Positions 44,513 through 57,190 of a DNA stretch of 64,000 nucleotides are shown here, piece after piece. The stretch is from Anniella stebbinsi. Lineage: Eukaryota; Chordata; Lepidosauria; Squamata; Anniellidae. The translations under genes and the position numbers were made by a program. Below the pieces are notes generated by a model that had not been told where the DNA came from, did no database searches, and saw nothing but the letters and a program-made list of their open reading frames with translations. Position 1 is the first letter of the stretch, and every line of letters begins with the position of its first letter. Where the stretch lies: assembly GCA_029215795.1 (NCBI GenBank), contig JARDYH010000005.1, positions 9,952,001-10,016,000 of the forward strand, given 5' to 3'.

Positions 44513-45689
44513 GTCTATTCTGCTGCAAGAAAAACACTTTTTTAAAATCCATCACCAACACAGAGAGGCAGAGGTTCCTTCTTCCGCTCAGACTGTAAAT
44601 AGATTGTACCAGGGATGCTTTTCTCTGCCTCATTCACAGAATTTTACAGGGGCGCCTTCAACTTGTAAGCCTCCTGTGTTTTCCCACCACTTCTTTCCAC
44701 GGTAGAAAATCCGCTAAGGAAAAAAGATGGAATAGCTGCACCATGCATCCAGACTGTTAGCATTACGACCCCTTTGTCTGGAAGTATCCCAGGATTCTTC
44801 ATTTCATATCTAACGTTATTTCTTAACTTTATTTACCTTATCATGTGACTGTTTTTTACTCAAGCCCTAGACAACCTTTCAAGCCAGCTGAATTCACAGT
44901 CACTTATGAAAATAATAATTAAGAGTTAAAGACATTTTTAAACAGCTCTTTTCTCCTCCCATATCTTCAGTTATAGATCTGACACAAATGTTTGACCTGT
45001 TTGATGCATTGGTGGGTGTGGACAGGTCACACATTTGAGAACTGTCTCTTTCTGTGTCTGTTTGCAGCTTTTATTTTCCAGTTCCGTTTCCCCCCACCTC
45101 ACCCCACCCCACCCTACCCCATCCTGATAGCTTTTATTTCTTTTATTTTTAGCTCCTCACTTGTTTCATTAAAGCAGTTAAACCTTCTATTTTTCCTACA
45201 GATTTGAATAAAGTGAACACACCCAAACACAACAGCATGGTTAATGTAGGAAAGCAAAGCAGAGAGCGATTGCAACAAGTGGCAAACAGCTAAAATTAAA
45301 AGCAATTAAACACGGCAAGCATTCATTCTTGACGTGAGATCTGTGCAAACACATTCCTCAGGTACCAGTTGCACACTGCGATGTCATCAATAGCCAGAAA
45401 ATCAGCTACTCCATTAATTAATTAGTAGTAGTAGTAGTAGCAATAATAATAATAATAATAATTGTTGTTCTTATTCCTCTTTTGGATTGTAAGCCTGCAG
45501 TCAGGGACTGTCTTGTGTTATTGATTACATGTAAACCGCTCTGGAAGCCTTTTTGATCAAGGAGTAAGATAAGAGTACTTTAAATAAATAAAATTAAACA
45601 TTGTGCAATCTTTACAGATTTGTTTGCTTCTTATATTTGTTCATTTGGAGGAACCCAGGGTGATCCAATGAAACTGACTTGCAGGAGAC

Positions 45690-46035
45690 AGCAGGAAGTA
45701 GTATTTTACAGAGTCATTCATGTATGGAACTCCCTGTCCTAAGACGTGGGGTGTTGGCCACTAGTATAGATGGCTTTAAAAAGGGACTGGCCACATTCAT
45801 GGAGGAAGGTAGGTCTATCAATGGCTACTACTTATGCTGGTTATATAAAGCCCTAGGTCCAGAGGCCGCATGCTGCTGTATACCAGTAGCTGGAGAACAG
45901 GAACGGGAGGGTGCTGTTGCCTTCATGTCCTGCTTGCGGGCTTCCCAGAGGCATCTGGTTGTCCACCGTGGGAAGCCAGAAGCTGGACTAGATGGACCTT
46001 TGATCTGACCCAGCATGGCTTTTCTCATATTCTGC
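45690..46035 (+). repeat. CR1-like LINE 3' region
   Basis: It contains GATGGCTTTAAAAAGGGACT, ATCAATGGCTACTACTTATG, GTGCTGTTGCCTTCATGTCC and CTGGACTAGATGGACCTTTG, and runs to CTTTTCTCATATTCTG. It matches 15590-15900 in opposite orientation. The ORF across it is incidental. Confidence 0.6.
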
Positions 46036-47216
46036 ACTACAACCCTAAGACAAGAACATCCATCAAATCCCACATACACGACAACGACCCGCAACTTGCC
46101 TTCCTCCCTCTGTAAACACTTGGCCATTTTGTGATCCATTGTGTTGGAGGCTGTGCGCTCCCTCCTCAGACTCTGGAGCATATATCTAACCACAAGGCTG
46201 GGAAGGAGCAGTGGGTTTGCCTTCCATGTCCCGACAGGATGTCAAGTCATTGACACTATTATGGGAAGTATCACACAAAGGCTGAAATACTGCGGTTTGG
46301 ACATGGTTTCAATGAGGACCATTGCCTGCCGGGGAGGAGGGAGCGCATTGCAGGAAGAGAGGCGTGGCGGTGGGCAGAAAGCGGTGTGTCCATGGCATAC
46401 TCTGCTGCATGCCTTCATCGATGAAACAGGACACTTCGTGTCACCCTGTTCTTACACGGGCACGCCCCTTCCCTCTTCCGCTCCTGCAAATTGCTCAAGG
46501 TTTTTCTCTGCCTCCTATAGGTCTAGTTTCCAGTTTTTCCACCAGGCCTTCTTGCTGCTGTGCCCATAACCACAGCTTGATCGATAATAATGAGCAAGTC
46601 AGGCGGCCATGTCTGCATCACACCCCACCCGAATAAAAGAGAACAAAAGGGCACCAATCTGCATAACCGCTGCATATGCACATTTGTAGGCGCAAATTCA
46701 GAATGAGCGTCTACAATTTAAGACAGAAATGCTCAATATCTCACCTTAGGGGAGAAGGTTGACTAGGTGACCTGGTCCAGGTGCTCACCCTTGATGGGCA
46801 ACTCCGAGGCCCCTGCTGTTCTCCCGTCTTGTGGTTCTTTTGACATAAAACCAGACTTAGACTGAGCAGCCCGTCAAAGAGAGGACTGTCCTCTGCCATA
46901 TCTCTGAAACGGAGGATGGCCCTCTGTAAAGTAGGCCACCCAGCCACATTATAGCAAGGCTTTTGTTTTTGGAAATAAACAGCAAGGTTGAATCACTATT
47001 AAACAGCCCAGGCTTGATTGAGAGAGCCTGGGGAGGGGCATTGAAAAAGTGTCAACCGTGGCTATAGTCATTTACTTACCCTGTAATAACCTCATTTACG
47101 AAGCTGACCATAAAAGTTCCTTTTTATGGTCAGCAGTGCGCTAGCATGGTGGAAGGAAGGCAAGCGTGCCATAAAAATGTCTCAGAGGCATCTCCAGGAT
47201 GTAGAAAGGTTTTCAT

Positions 47217-47280
47217 TCTTGTGAACCGCCCAGAGAGCTTTGGTTATTGGGCAGTATAGAAATCTAATAAATAAATAAAT
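47217..47280 (+). repeat. Non-LTR 3' tail with AAAT tract
   Basis: GAACCGCCCAGAGAGCTTTG is followed by TTGGGCAGTATAGAAATCTA and an AAATA repeat. Confidence 0.6.
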
Positions 47281-47323
47281 AGAAACAGGAAGAAAAAAGG
47301 ATAATGATTTGAAGCGCTGAGCA

Positions 47324-47570
47324 GGGCCGGACCAAGTCGTTTTGTTGCCTGAGGCAAATGACAAGATGGTGTCCGCCCCGTCCCAATTGCATCCTAAAGA
47401 CATAGGCTGACTGGAGTGGCTGTTGAGCCACTTTGGCGCATCCTGACAGTACCTGAAAGCAGCAGGCTAGCTTGAAGGGCAAAGTTCTGTCCCACCAACA
47501 CTTCACCGCCACTCCCACTCCCACCCCCACCATCAAGGCTGGCCCGAACCCTTTTGCTAGCAGCTGAGTC
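47324..47570. repeat. GGGCCGGCCCTAC-family repeat
   Basis: It begins CAGGGCCGGACCAAGTCGTT with TTGTTGCCTGAGGCAAATGA and ends near AAGGCTGGCCCGAACC. A further end fragment, CTGCCTCACTCTACCTAATG, follows at 47895-47940. Confidence 0.5.
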
Positions 47571-49097
47571 TTACTTCATCACTGGTGAAGGAGTACAGGA
47601 CTGATTGCCTGGGACATACAGTTCTACTTAATTTACAAATTTATTGATTGTGCTTTTAAACCACCCAATAAGTGGAGTTCCCTGGGCAGTGTACAATACA
47701 TTAAAAACAAGGCACAAACATTAAAGGCACATCTTATGTGTGTTGGGGGATGCTGGGAGTTGTGGTACTTTTTCTTGTCTAAACATGCATAGGATTGCAC
47801 CCTAAAACAAAATAAACTCTGCAGCTTTATCCACCCATAAAAAAGAAGAGCCCTGGGGCTGCTGCTGCTGCACCCTTGCCTGGCATCTGCTACCTGAGGC
47901 AGCTGCCTCACTCTACCTAATGGTAGGGCCAGCCCCTGGGGACGAGTAGTAAAACTGTTTCCATGGCTGTACCTGATCAACAGAGATCGCTAGATATGGC
48001 TCAGCCAGCTCCCAAAAGGTGGCAAAATGAGGCAGTTGTTGGGCCCCTGAGATCGAAAGGGAAGTTGCTGAAAAAGTGAGACAAAGCTAGACAATGTTCC
48101 TGGTTAGCACTATTATGGTGAATGATGATGAAGCTGGCCTTTAGTTACATGACGGAGAGTTGGAAGGTGAAGCTGTAAAAAAAGATTTGGGAGGGGGGGG
48201 GGAGTTGGCACATGGTGTGGTTTGCCTGGATTGCATGAGTCATCTGGCCAGAGCATTCTGGAGCGTTTCCAGTTTAGGCACACCTTGTCGGTTAAGGCCT
48301 CCCCCACCCCACCCCACCCCACCCCATGCCCCACAGCCTGCTGCCCCCTCAGGCTTTGGCAGAAACAAGTTTGACAGCAGCCCTTCTTCTTTAAAAAGCC
48401 ATTTTAAAAGGGAGGCCTGCTGATTCTTCTTGGCAACTAAAGGGAAACGCGAAGGGACCAGCTGTGGGGTGTCTGCCACAGGCCGCTTCCCTTCGGCCTC
48501 CGATCCTGCCCCACAGCGAGTGCAGGGAGCCTGTGAAGCAGCAAGGAGGCCGCATGGCTCTTCATCAGCAGGCCTTGGGTGTTGGCTCCAGCCCAGAGGA
48601 ACTGAGAGCCGGATGCTCCAGACCAGGCTTGGCTCGTTGCCGGATGATGATAGCAAGAACGGGGTGAGCAGGGCAGCAGCCGGGCCCTCCCGCTCCCCCG
48701 CCTAGCCCCATTACCTCAGCCCCTCAGGAATCTGGCCTTGCAAGGATGAAAGGGGGTGGGGGGAAGAGAGAGGGAGATAGGCCCAAGCGTCATTGAGAAA
48801 TACCAGCTTGGGGGGGGGGGGGGAGAGGTCATGTCTCCTGCCTGAGAATGGAAGGGGAGCATTGCAAGCTAGGACGCCTGGGTTCGTTCTTTGTCATGCA
48901 AAGGGAGCGGGAAGCTACAGCAGGGCCCACAAAGGGGGGGGGTGTCTTAGTGGGTTAAAGCAAGGTTGCTGAGGGGAGGCGTAGGGCCCCCCTTCCTACA
49001 TTCATTTTCCTAGTAGCAGGGAGGGACGGTGTCTCAGAGACACCCAGAAGTGATATTCCTGATTCCGGGTGTATTCAGAGAAAGCTGTGTTTCAGAG

Positions 49098-49225
49098 CAG
49101 GGGTCAGCATAAGGTAGAACTCCAGATGTTTGGGACTTCCACTCCTAGAAGCCCCTGCCAGCATGGGCAACGGTTAGGAACGGTGGGAGTGGAAGCCCAG
49201 AACATCTGGAGACTGACCTTCTTCC
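49098..49225. repeat. Palindromic squamate repeat, copy 22
   Basis: The arms are CTCCAGATGTTTGGGACTTC and GGAAGCCCAGAACATCTGGA, with CCACTCCTAGAAGCCCCTGC between them. Confidence 0.65.
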
Positions 49226-49423
49226 TGGACTCCAAAGTCCTCCTGACCTTAAATGACTTCCCTTTTTTGCAAAGAGAATTCCCAGCATGGACAGCCCTGG
49301 CTAATAACCGGATGGGATGGTGGGTCGTGTTGCCTGGGGACAGCAAGAATGGTGGCACAGTGGATATTTAGAGCAGGGCGGGCGGGCGGACGCTTAGCAG
49401 CGCTTCTGCTCCCCTTTGGGCTG

Positions 49424-49610
49424 TCGAAGCGTCATCACACGGAAGGCTTAATGCATATCTGCCGCGACTTTGATCCACTTTTTCAGCGCCTGACTGGCAT
49501 GACGTCGTCCCTGTCATGCTGTTCTCTCGCCCTCAGCGAGTCCAGCCCTGAAAAAGTGGATCAAAGTTGCGGCAGATGTGCATTAAACCTCCCGTGTGAT
49601 GACGCTTTCC
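49424..49610. mobile_element. Foldback element B, copy 2 (about 187 bp)
   Basis: AAGCGTCATCACACGG at the left end is mirrored by CCGTGTGATGACGCTTTCC at the right end. Both arms carry GACTTTGATCCACTTTTTCA or its complement. It contains GGCATGACGTCGTCCCTGTC, shared with the copy at 29057. Confidence 0.7.
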
Positions 49611-49939
49611 AATCAAAAGCCATTGTGCAGCTATTCCATATTTCCCTCTTGAATGGATTTTCTGCTGTAAGGAAGGAAAAAACGATGATGCGCTGTCAGG
49701 GGAGGTTTTTAGCATATCATTATCCTCGTCCACAGGGTTTTACTGTCAAATGGTTGGAAAATACGGGAGGGTTACAAGTAGATGTCATCATCTGCCCCCC
49801 CCCCCTGTAAAATCTCTCAGGTGCTCCCCGGGAGCCCCCCCCCTTATTAAGACACTCAAAAACTATGGCAGCCGCAACCCACCAGAATGCAAGAGCCTGT
49901 AAGACGAGGGCTATCCCAGCCAGTGCCGTGCAGGGGGGG

Positions 49940-50075
49940 GGGGGCAGGGGGCCAGTTGGCCCACAATTTTGAGGGGGCCCTTCGACGAGGAGGTCCCCCC
50001 TAGCTTACGCCACTGCTTCCATAGTGTAAGCGGCCCATCGAGAAGCGAGGAGCCCGCCTTGCGGAAACAGCGCAG
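49940..50075 (+). repeat. Unclassified dispersed repeat D, copy 2
   Basis: It is the same 3' half as 22089-22238 and keeps CpG where copy 1 has TpG (AGCGGCCC against AGTGGCCC, AGCGAGG against AGTGAGG). It is preceded by a G-run. Confidence 0.6.
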
Positions 50076-53000
50076 AAGCCGCCCGTCATGAAATTCTGAA
50101 TGTGAAGAAGTGATATCTTACATCTTGAATAAAAATGCTTCCCATTACCTGTTTTATACATCGTTCTAGTTCGTATATGTATTTAGCACTGAATCAGTGC
50201 CACTGATTAAAAAATACTTAATGAGCAGTTTGAAATGGGGGGGGGGGGGGGCGGCACACACTTCCCATCTGGCCTGGGCATATGGCCAGCTCTGCAGGGC
50301 CCTGATCCCAGCCACCCAAGTTCTGAGGGAACTGCGGGATGCAAGAGAAGATATGCACACACCTGAGGGGGCTAGAAGCCCCTAAGCATCTCATAAAACT
50401 ATCTGCTGTAAACACAGACACACACACGTTGCTGTGGTAGCGGATCTGCCTGATTTCCAGGATTCTAGCAAGCTAGAGAAGGGCTGCGGGCCAGGATTCC
50501 TCTCTTCTCAAAACTCTTGGATAGGATAAGGGTAGAGAGCGATAGAATGGGGGGTGGGGTGGGATGAGAGCCAGGCCTATGGAGGCTTGTTCCTGGCTGG
50601 TGGAGGAGGCGAGGGAGGGCACTGGAATCTCTCCCCTATAAGGCAGCCACTCCACTTTGGGGCTGTGTTTACACTGAGCCAAGGTGACTCAGCTCCAGGC
50701 CTGCATTCCTGAGCTCCGGGAGTGGGGTGGGCAAGTCTTGTCTAGATGAACAAGCTAAAGGGGGCTGTGGGTTGTGTGTGTTGTGTTTCAAGCAGCATCC
50801 AGTCCTTAGCCCCCACAGGTTTTTTGGAGGAGATATAAAGAATGAAGAGGGAAATGGGACGTAAGGCATCTTGTTGAACCCTAGGAAGGGTTGGGGCACA
50901 ACACAGGACATTTAAGTTGTGCAAGCTCCACATGTAACTAGTTCTCAAGGTCTCTTGGTGCCCCCTGCTGTCCCAATCAGAAAACAGCATCCCAGAGCAG
51001 TCTTCCGTGGAAGCTTTGTATCCTAATATGACCTGCGATAGGGATAGAATTTCAGTGATGAAGGGTAGTCGCTCTGACTGTAGTCCAAAGCACTTGTATG
51101 TTGCTTAAGACCAAGAGTTTATATTTCAGTTTTTGACCCATTTACTTTATATATTAGTTGATTCAAGTGTGTGTGTGTGTGTACTACCAGGTCAGTAAAG
51201 TACTGAGTTTCTTGGGGGCTGCACCTCTATTTTGTTAGGTCCATCCATGATCCCACAACGTAGGATGTCTGCTCATAATAAACAAGCAAAATTGCAGGAC
51301 ACGTGAAAACAGAACAGTTGCAGAACAAAAAGTTTGAAATCAGTCAATAGTACTGAGTCTCTTATTCAAGATACCCCAAAATAAAGATGCCATAAACCAC
51401 TCCCAATCGCCTCTTTCACAATCAGACCATGTAGTGAGCAGAGGAGAGGCACAGCCACCCACCAAACCTTTAAGTTAAGCCCACACCTCCCTGCCGCTTC
51501 TTTCTCAGTTTGGCAAAGCTATCCCTTGGTCTGTTTTTTTGTATGTGTGGGCCGCCAAAGTAGGTAATCCAGTCAAGTACACTTGTTTCCCCAACACTCT
51601 GCAGCCAAATATGTATTTCAGCTGAAGAAAAGACAGGTGGGACATAAATGCAATAAATTATATATAATTTGTGTGTATGCATATTCAGTATCTTTAATTT
51701 ACACATGCACACAAAATAAACGAAGCCTGCAATTTGCAAGCATTGATACAGCTGCAGCTGCTAGTGCCGCCCTGAGATCCTTGTGATATAGAAATGGTGG
51801 GATAGAAATGTTTTAATAAATAAATAAGTAAAAAATCCAATCCAGAAGAGGCAGCAGGACCGCTGTTGTCAGAAGGAAAGCTGTTAGCTCAAAGCAAGGA
51901 AAAATAAAGCTTGCAATTTGACAGATGAAGGGCATGCCCTAATTAAAAATATGAGAGTGGTTTGCCTCCCATAAATCCTCCGTGTTCGCATATATATGGC
52001 GACAATTAAGCATAATATCTGAAGAAAAGGATTTCTTGAAACGGGATTAACAATCTGGATTCCTGTTGTGAAATTAGCTTAGATATATTTGTTATATCAG
52101 GAGTGTTAACCCTATTGGGATTTATTGATTTGTGATAAGTAGTTTAGATACAGTTGTTATATTAGGAGTGTTAACCCCATTGGCACATACTGGTTTACCC
52201 TTGTTTCACACACAAGGGGTTAAGCTTGTTAGTATGTTATTATTTGGTGATTATTGGCTTAATTGATGTAATCAACAGCGGGTGATCTTGAATGTGTTAT
52301 ATTGGTGTTTGTATTATACATCCAGGGAATTTAAATAACACTCATATATGTGATAAAAGTATTTACTTTTGTGAAATATAATTCTATGTTGTTCACGTGG
52401 TGACTTTTAGTCATTTTTTCAGTGGTTGTGTGCCAACGGCACCTGTTTGTAGATCCATTAGGGGATAAACATTATGTCCCATATTTTGAATATTAGGAGC
52501 AAATTTTCCCATTTTCAGATTTTTCTAGCGGGCCATGTGCCTTGGGCTACATGCCAGTTTTCTGGCTGCTCTGCCTCCAGTTTGAAGGAAAATGCTACAA
52601 ATGTCCCATTCGCAGATTTTTACCAGTAACACAGGTGTCTCATGCTAGACATGTACCATAGTTTCATGGCTCAAGGTCCTGGTGAAGTATCCTATTTCAA
52701 TACCCCCCCCACACACCTTCCAGAAATCAGATTCACACTGAAGAAGCTTCTGCATTGTGAACTAGGGCCAACAGAAGCTGAGGAGATGCTAGTACTGAAC
52801 TTTATTCCAAGTGGCTTGTGGGTAGGAATGATGTACTTTGCTTCACAGGAGCCTGCCACTGCCAAAGATGGCAGATTTCATGGTAATGCGATGCAATGCA
52901 CCATCTTTATCCCATAGAAAAGCCCCGGTGTTAATCCTGTGCCAACCTTTCCAAATTTATCTAGAGCAGCTACTAGAGTATACCCTACTTGCTTTAGCTA

Positions 53001-53413
53001 ATTTCCACAAATATGAGCAACAGGGGTAAGACCAGCAGCGATTACCACATACCAATAGGTGCAGCTCAGTCTGGCACTTTGATTTCCTCAATCGGCTTCT
53101 CCCGCTAACTCTTAGCTCAAAGGGCCCACTTCAGATACCACTTTGCACACCACATATTTGCTTTTCCATGCCAGTTTACAGGCAGCATGTGGGATACAAG
53201 GCATAAGCTAAAAGTAAGAAAAGGACTTTTCATAGAACCACCACACTTTCCAATGACTGAACAATTGTGCCCCACGGCATTTGATGCTCAAGTTGAGGCA
53301 CACCATCACAATGAACTTGAATCAGTCCCTGTCCCCCAGTTTGGCTCCACTCCACTCCACCCCCACCCCCCACCCCAGTTTGGACGTTTTGGTTTGGTAG
53401 GGGACACTCTGGG

Positions 53414-53764
53414 TGCCTCTACCAGAGTGATTTAAAGCTCTTTCAAGGCGCATTAAAAATTTGACCTCTACAAGAGCAGAGTGCAAATCGGGGGTTGAGG
53501 CGCTTTTTCTTTGCGATTATGCGCATTATCGAATGCACATTAAATAGCGAGTTTTAATTTACTGCGGCCATTAAAACGCCTTATGACCATGTAAACAAGC
53601 GATTCTCCGCATTAAACACCTCTAAAGTGCGTTTCATACAACCGGTAAGGCAACCTGTTATGCGCTTAACCGCCTCCCGCGTATAGTGATTTGCCATAAA
53701 AGCGATTGCGAGAAGATGCGCATAATTGGACAACCAGGCGTCAAACCGAATTCTTGTAGAGGGG
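53414..53764. mobile_element. Inverted-ended element C, copy 2 (351 bp)
   Basis: It is the same family as 25171-25507 over its full length, with shared blocks AGCGAGTTTTAATTTAC, GCCTTATGACCATGTAAAC and GCGATTGCGAGAAGATG. The ends are TGCCTCTACCAGAGTGATTT and TTCTTGTAGAGGGG. No clear target-site duplication is seen here. Confidence 0.7.
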
Positions 53765-53824
53765 ACCTAAGACTTTTGAGATTCCTAGCTACTGCCATCA
53801 CATTCACCGCTTCACAAAACTGAT

Positions 53825-54640
53825 ACATTCATTCGGTTCTATTTCTATACTGCCCCATAGACAGAGCTCTCTATGCGATTCACAAAAATGAGCAACCATT
53901 TAAAATGCATTCTACAAAGTGCCAGACCATTTACATAAAAGCATATAAACAGGTAGCACACACAGAGACTATACCTAAAAACAATTTTAAAAACATCAAC
54001 CTAAGACAATTCAGGACCTGATTAAAACCTTAGATGCTGCCAAATGCCTGAGAGAAGAGGGCAGTTTTAACTTGGCACCAAAAAGATAATGTTGGCGCCA
54101 CGTGGATCTTGTCATGGAAATTATTCCATAATTGAGGGGCCACCATTGAAAAAGCCCTCTCCCTTGTTGCCAACTTCTAAGCATCCCTTGGAAGAGGCAC
54201 CTGGAGGAGGGTCTTAGATGCTGAACGTAGTGTACAGGTTGCTTTATGCCGGGAGAGGAACTCCATGAGGTATTGGACTCCCGAGCCATGTAAGGTTTTA
54301 TGGGTCAAAACCAGCACCTTGAATCGGGCTTAGAAACATACAGGCAGCCAATGCAAGCAGGTCAGAATTGATGTTATATGTTTGTACCTTCTTGTACCTC
54401 TTATCAATCTGGCCAACACATTTTGCACAAGCTGCAGCTTCTGAACTATTTCCAAAGGCAGCTCCAGAGTATGCATTGCAGTAATCTAACTAGAGCTTAC
54501 CAGAGCACAGACAACTGAAGCCAGGTTATCCCTGTCCAGATATGGGCATAGTTGGGCAACCAACCAAAGCTGGTGAAAGGCACTCCATGCCACTGAGGCT
54601 ACTTAAGCCTCAAGTGACAAAAATGGCTACTTGAGCCTCA
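53825..54640 (-). repeat. L2-like LINE 3' part, decayed
   Basis: A tail-like block on the minus strand (GGGGCAGTATAGAAATAGAA) lies at the low-coordinate end. It is followed by long unique-looking blocks such as CCTTGAATCGGGCTTAGAAA and CATTGCAGTAATCTAACTAG that I associate with squamate L2-type LINEs. The clade assignment is from memory and uncertain. Confidence 0.5.
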
Positions 54641-55884
54641 AGTGACCAATTTTGTCTAGGATTCCCCCAATGAGGGGGAAACATGTGTTAGCCAGTAAGC
54701 TGGTGTCGATCAGGAATGAGCATAAGATTGGTTGCGGTCTGCCAGGAAACCACCAGCTAGTTTCCAGCTGACTTGAGCACCATTTTCTTGGTGGAAAGGT
54801 AGAATATAAAGCAAATAAATAAATAGCTTCCAGTGGACCACACCGCAGATGCTGTTTGCTGGGATTCTTACAAAAAATAAATGCTGGACTTGGTAGAACT
54901 TGGTCTGAGTCAGAAAGGCATGGCCGAGAATCTTTTTTTATTTTTTAAATGTACTCTCAGGCTCAAGAGATTAGTTATCTGCTGACTACTTAAGATGTTC
55001 AAAGTACAGAGGCACCTGGGATTCTGTGTTTTTTTAAAAAAAGGTCATCGGTGGTGCTAGTACCCTCAGTTTCCTGAAGCCTTTTTTATTTTTCTGAAAA
55101 ATTGAAAAAAATTAAGAAAAATGGATTATGGAATGTTTTATTTAATCATGATGAATAAAATGTTTAAGACAAGGCGTTGATATATTTACTTCTCCAAATG
55201 ATTTCTAATTTTTTTTTATGGGAATGGGTGCTTTATGTCTGCTTGACACTGTGGAGGATTAGCGAAAACATAAATAATTTCCTTTATTACTAATGCTGAT
55301 GGTTTCTTCTCTTTTTTTATAATTGGTGTTTGTTTGTTTTTGCCTGCTCCCCATAAACTGGCAAAACCAAAGAAGTTCCTTACAGTTCAGGCGTTCCTTA
55401 CCGTTCAGGAGCTTGTAGCTCAATTTGTTACACACACAAAAAAGTAAAAACGTAAAAAAGTGAATTAAATTTGTAATAATTGTTTGAATACACTGTACTT
55501 TTAATATACCAAATGTGATAATTTTATGCCAAACCAACTTGTACATGAGTACATTTTATGTTCCTAAAGTAACAAAGTGACTTTCAATCTGTAAAAAGTG
55601 CTAATATTGCATTTTTTTCAATTTTTCTGAAAATTTCCACCCCCCCCCCAAAAAATGGGGGGGGCACTTCCCCCATGGTTTCAAAATTTCCAGAAATGTT
55701 ACATCTCAACTGCAATAACCAAATATCTTTGGACTTGGCAAGTTCTTTGACAAATGCTTAAATTCTTCCCTTTCCGTCTCAATCTTTTCAAATGTGCCCT
55801 GATGACATCAGTGTGGGGAGAGGGAAGGTGTGATGACTATCCTCCTCTCATAACATCAGTTTCATTCTAAATTGTAAAAAGGTC

Positions 55885-55990
55885 TTTCATTCCCATTTTA
55901 CAGATGAAGAACCAAGGCTGAAGCAATGGGACATGCCTGGGCCCTTCTGCCAAGTAGGATTTCAACCCAGTTCAAGAGTTCAACATTGTT
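55885..55990 (-). repeat. MIR-like SINE fragment
   Basis: CCATTTTACAGATGAAGAAC followed by GGATTTCAACCCAGTTCAAG matches the reversed MIR core and B box. Confidence 0.55.
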
Positions 55991-56107
55991 AGGACGTGTC
56001 TTGTTGGCAGCTCTAGGGTACAAATGTGATTTAATGAGGTGAAGTGGTTTCTATTGAAAGCAGTGTGGTTCTCATTAGATTTGGCAAACCTGACACAGTT
56101 TTTGGAC

Positions 56108-56315
56108 TGACGAACAAGCTAATGTAGTGTAGCAAAACTAGGACTGGGGAGACCCAGGTTCAAATACCTACACAGCCAAGAAGCTCATCAGGTGACTCTG
56201 GACAATCACTATCTCAGCCTAACCTACCTCAAAGAGTTGTTGTAAGGATAAATGGCTTAGCCCCATCTATGCCTGCCTAAATTCCTTAGAGGAAGAACAG
56301 GGTACAAATGTGATA
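56108..56315 (+). repeat. Sauria-type SINE
   Basis: TAATGTAGTGTAGCAAAACT begins the tRNA-like head and AGACCCAGGTTCAAATACCT is the B box. CTCAGCCTAACCTACCTCAA is the conserved core, and GAACAGGGTACAAATGTGAT the tail. Confidence 0.75.
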
Positions 56316-56633
56316 GATATAGGTGTACAGAAACAGATCCAAACATGGAGAAATGCTGGAACTTTAAAAATAAGGGTTTTTTCTGTTTTTTGGACCAAGC
56401 TGGTAGAGTTCAAAAACTGTGTTGCGCTAGGGAGAGAAGAGAATGAGACGCACATGTTCAGGAATTTGGCTTGAATGTAATAACATTACATCAAAAGTTG
56501 TTCTGTGAAGCTGGCCCATTTGTCCAGCTTTAAAGTCACTGAAGGGAAAGAGAGCGTGAAGAAGGGCCAATTAGTACGTTACATTTTCCATTCACAACAT
56601 TCCTCCCAGGAGTGATTTCTGTGTTTTACGTTA

Positions 56634-56664
56634 CACTCACACACACACACACACACACACACAG
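56634..56664. repeat. (CA)n microsatellite
   Basis: This is a CA tract of about 30 bp with one interruption at its left end. Confidence 0.9.
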
Positions 56665-57029
56665 GTTTATAGCAGCGTGAGTATGCCACCCACTCACACT
56701 GCTTCTAACAGTTCTGCTGGCCCATAGCAACTTACCCTACCAAGGGGGGGAGGAGGGGGGAATCTAATTCAAGCTAAGATTGGGATAGTTTGGGAAGAAG
56801 TCCTGGTGACTGAATGTAAAACCCCAGCAACACCATTTCTATAATGTTAAATAGAGAATTTCTCTTTTATGTTTTACTTAAAATCCACAAGAATGGTTTT
56901 TCACCCCCCAGGACAGCCAGTTAGAACCACTTGCCCAGTATGTGGGCCACTTACAACTTTTTATACCTAAGACAAAAATCAGATGTGTATGACTCAAACG
57001 GATTGTATCAACAGCTGATGACTATTCAT

Positions 57030-57190
57030 GGTGAACAGGGAAGAAGGTATTTTGGTGACCCATGAGACGAGATCTTTATACAGCAGTATTCCTCAGCAGG
57101 AAGCAATAGCATTTATTAAGAATACTCTTCGGCAGGAGAATGAATGTTATCCACCCACACATTTGATACGGCCACTAGCAGAAATGAGTT
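57030..57190 (+). pseudogene. Penelope-like element reverse-transcriptase fragment
   Basis: The frame reads GILVTHETRSLYSSIPQQEA, then IAFIKNTLRQENECYPPTHL. The VTxxxxSLYxxIP pattern followed by a variable helix and PPTH is characteristic of Penelope-like RTs. The frame leaves the homology after about 50 residues, so this is a short dead fragment. Confidence 0.65.

Noticed and set aside
45679..46008. A 109-codon plus-strand open frame
   Set aside because: The DNA matches the CR1 3' region seen in reverse at 15590-15900, so the frame is incidental.
7941..47776. CRISPR-like array from the regularly recurring ACAACTCCCA words
   Set aside because: Copies are kilobases apart, inverted and diverged, with no uniform spacers and no cas genes; they are transposon copies in a vertebrate genome.
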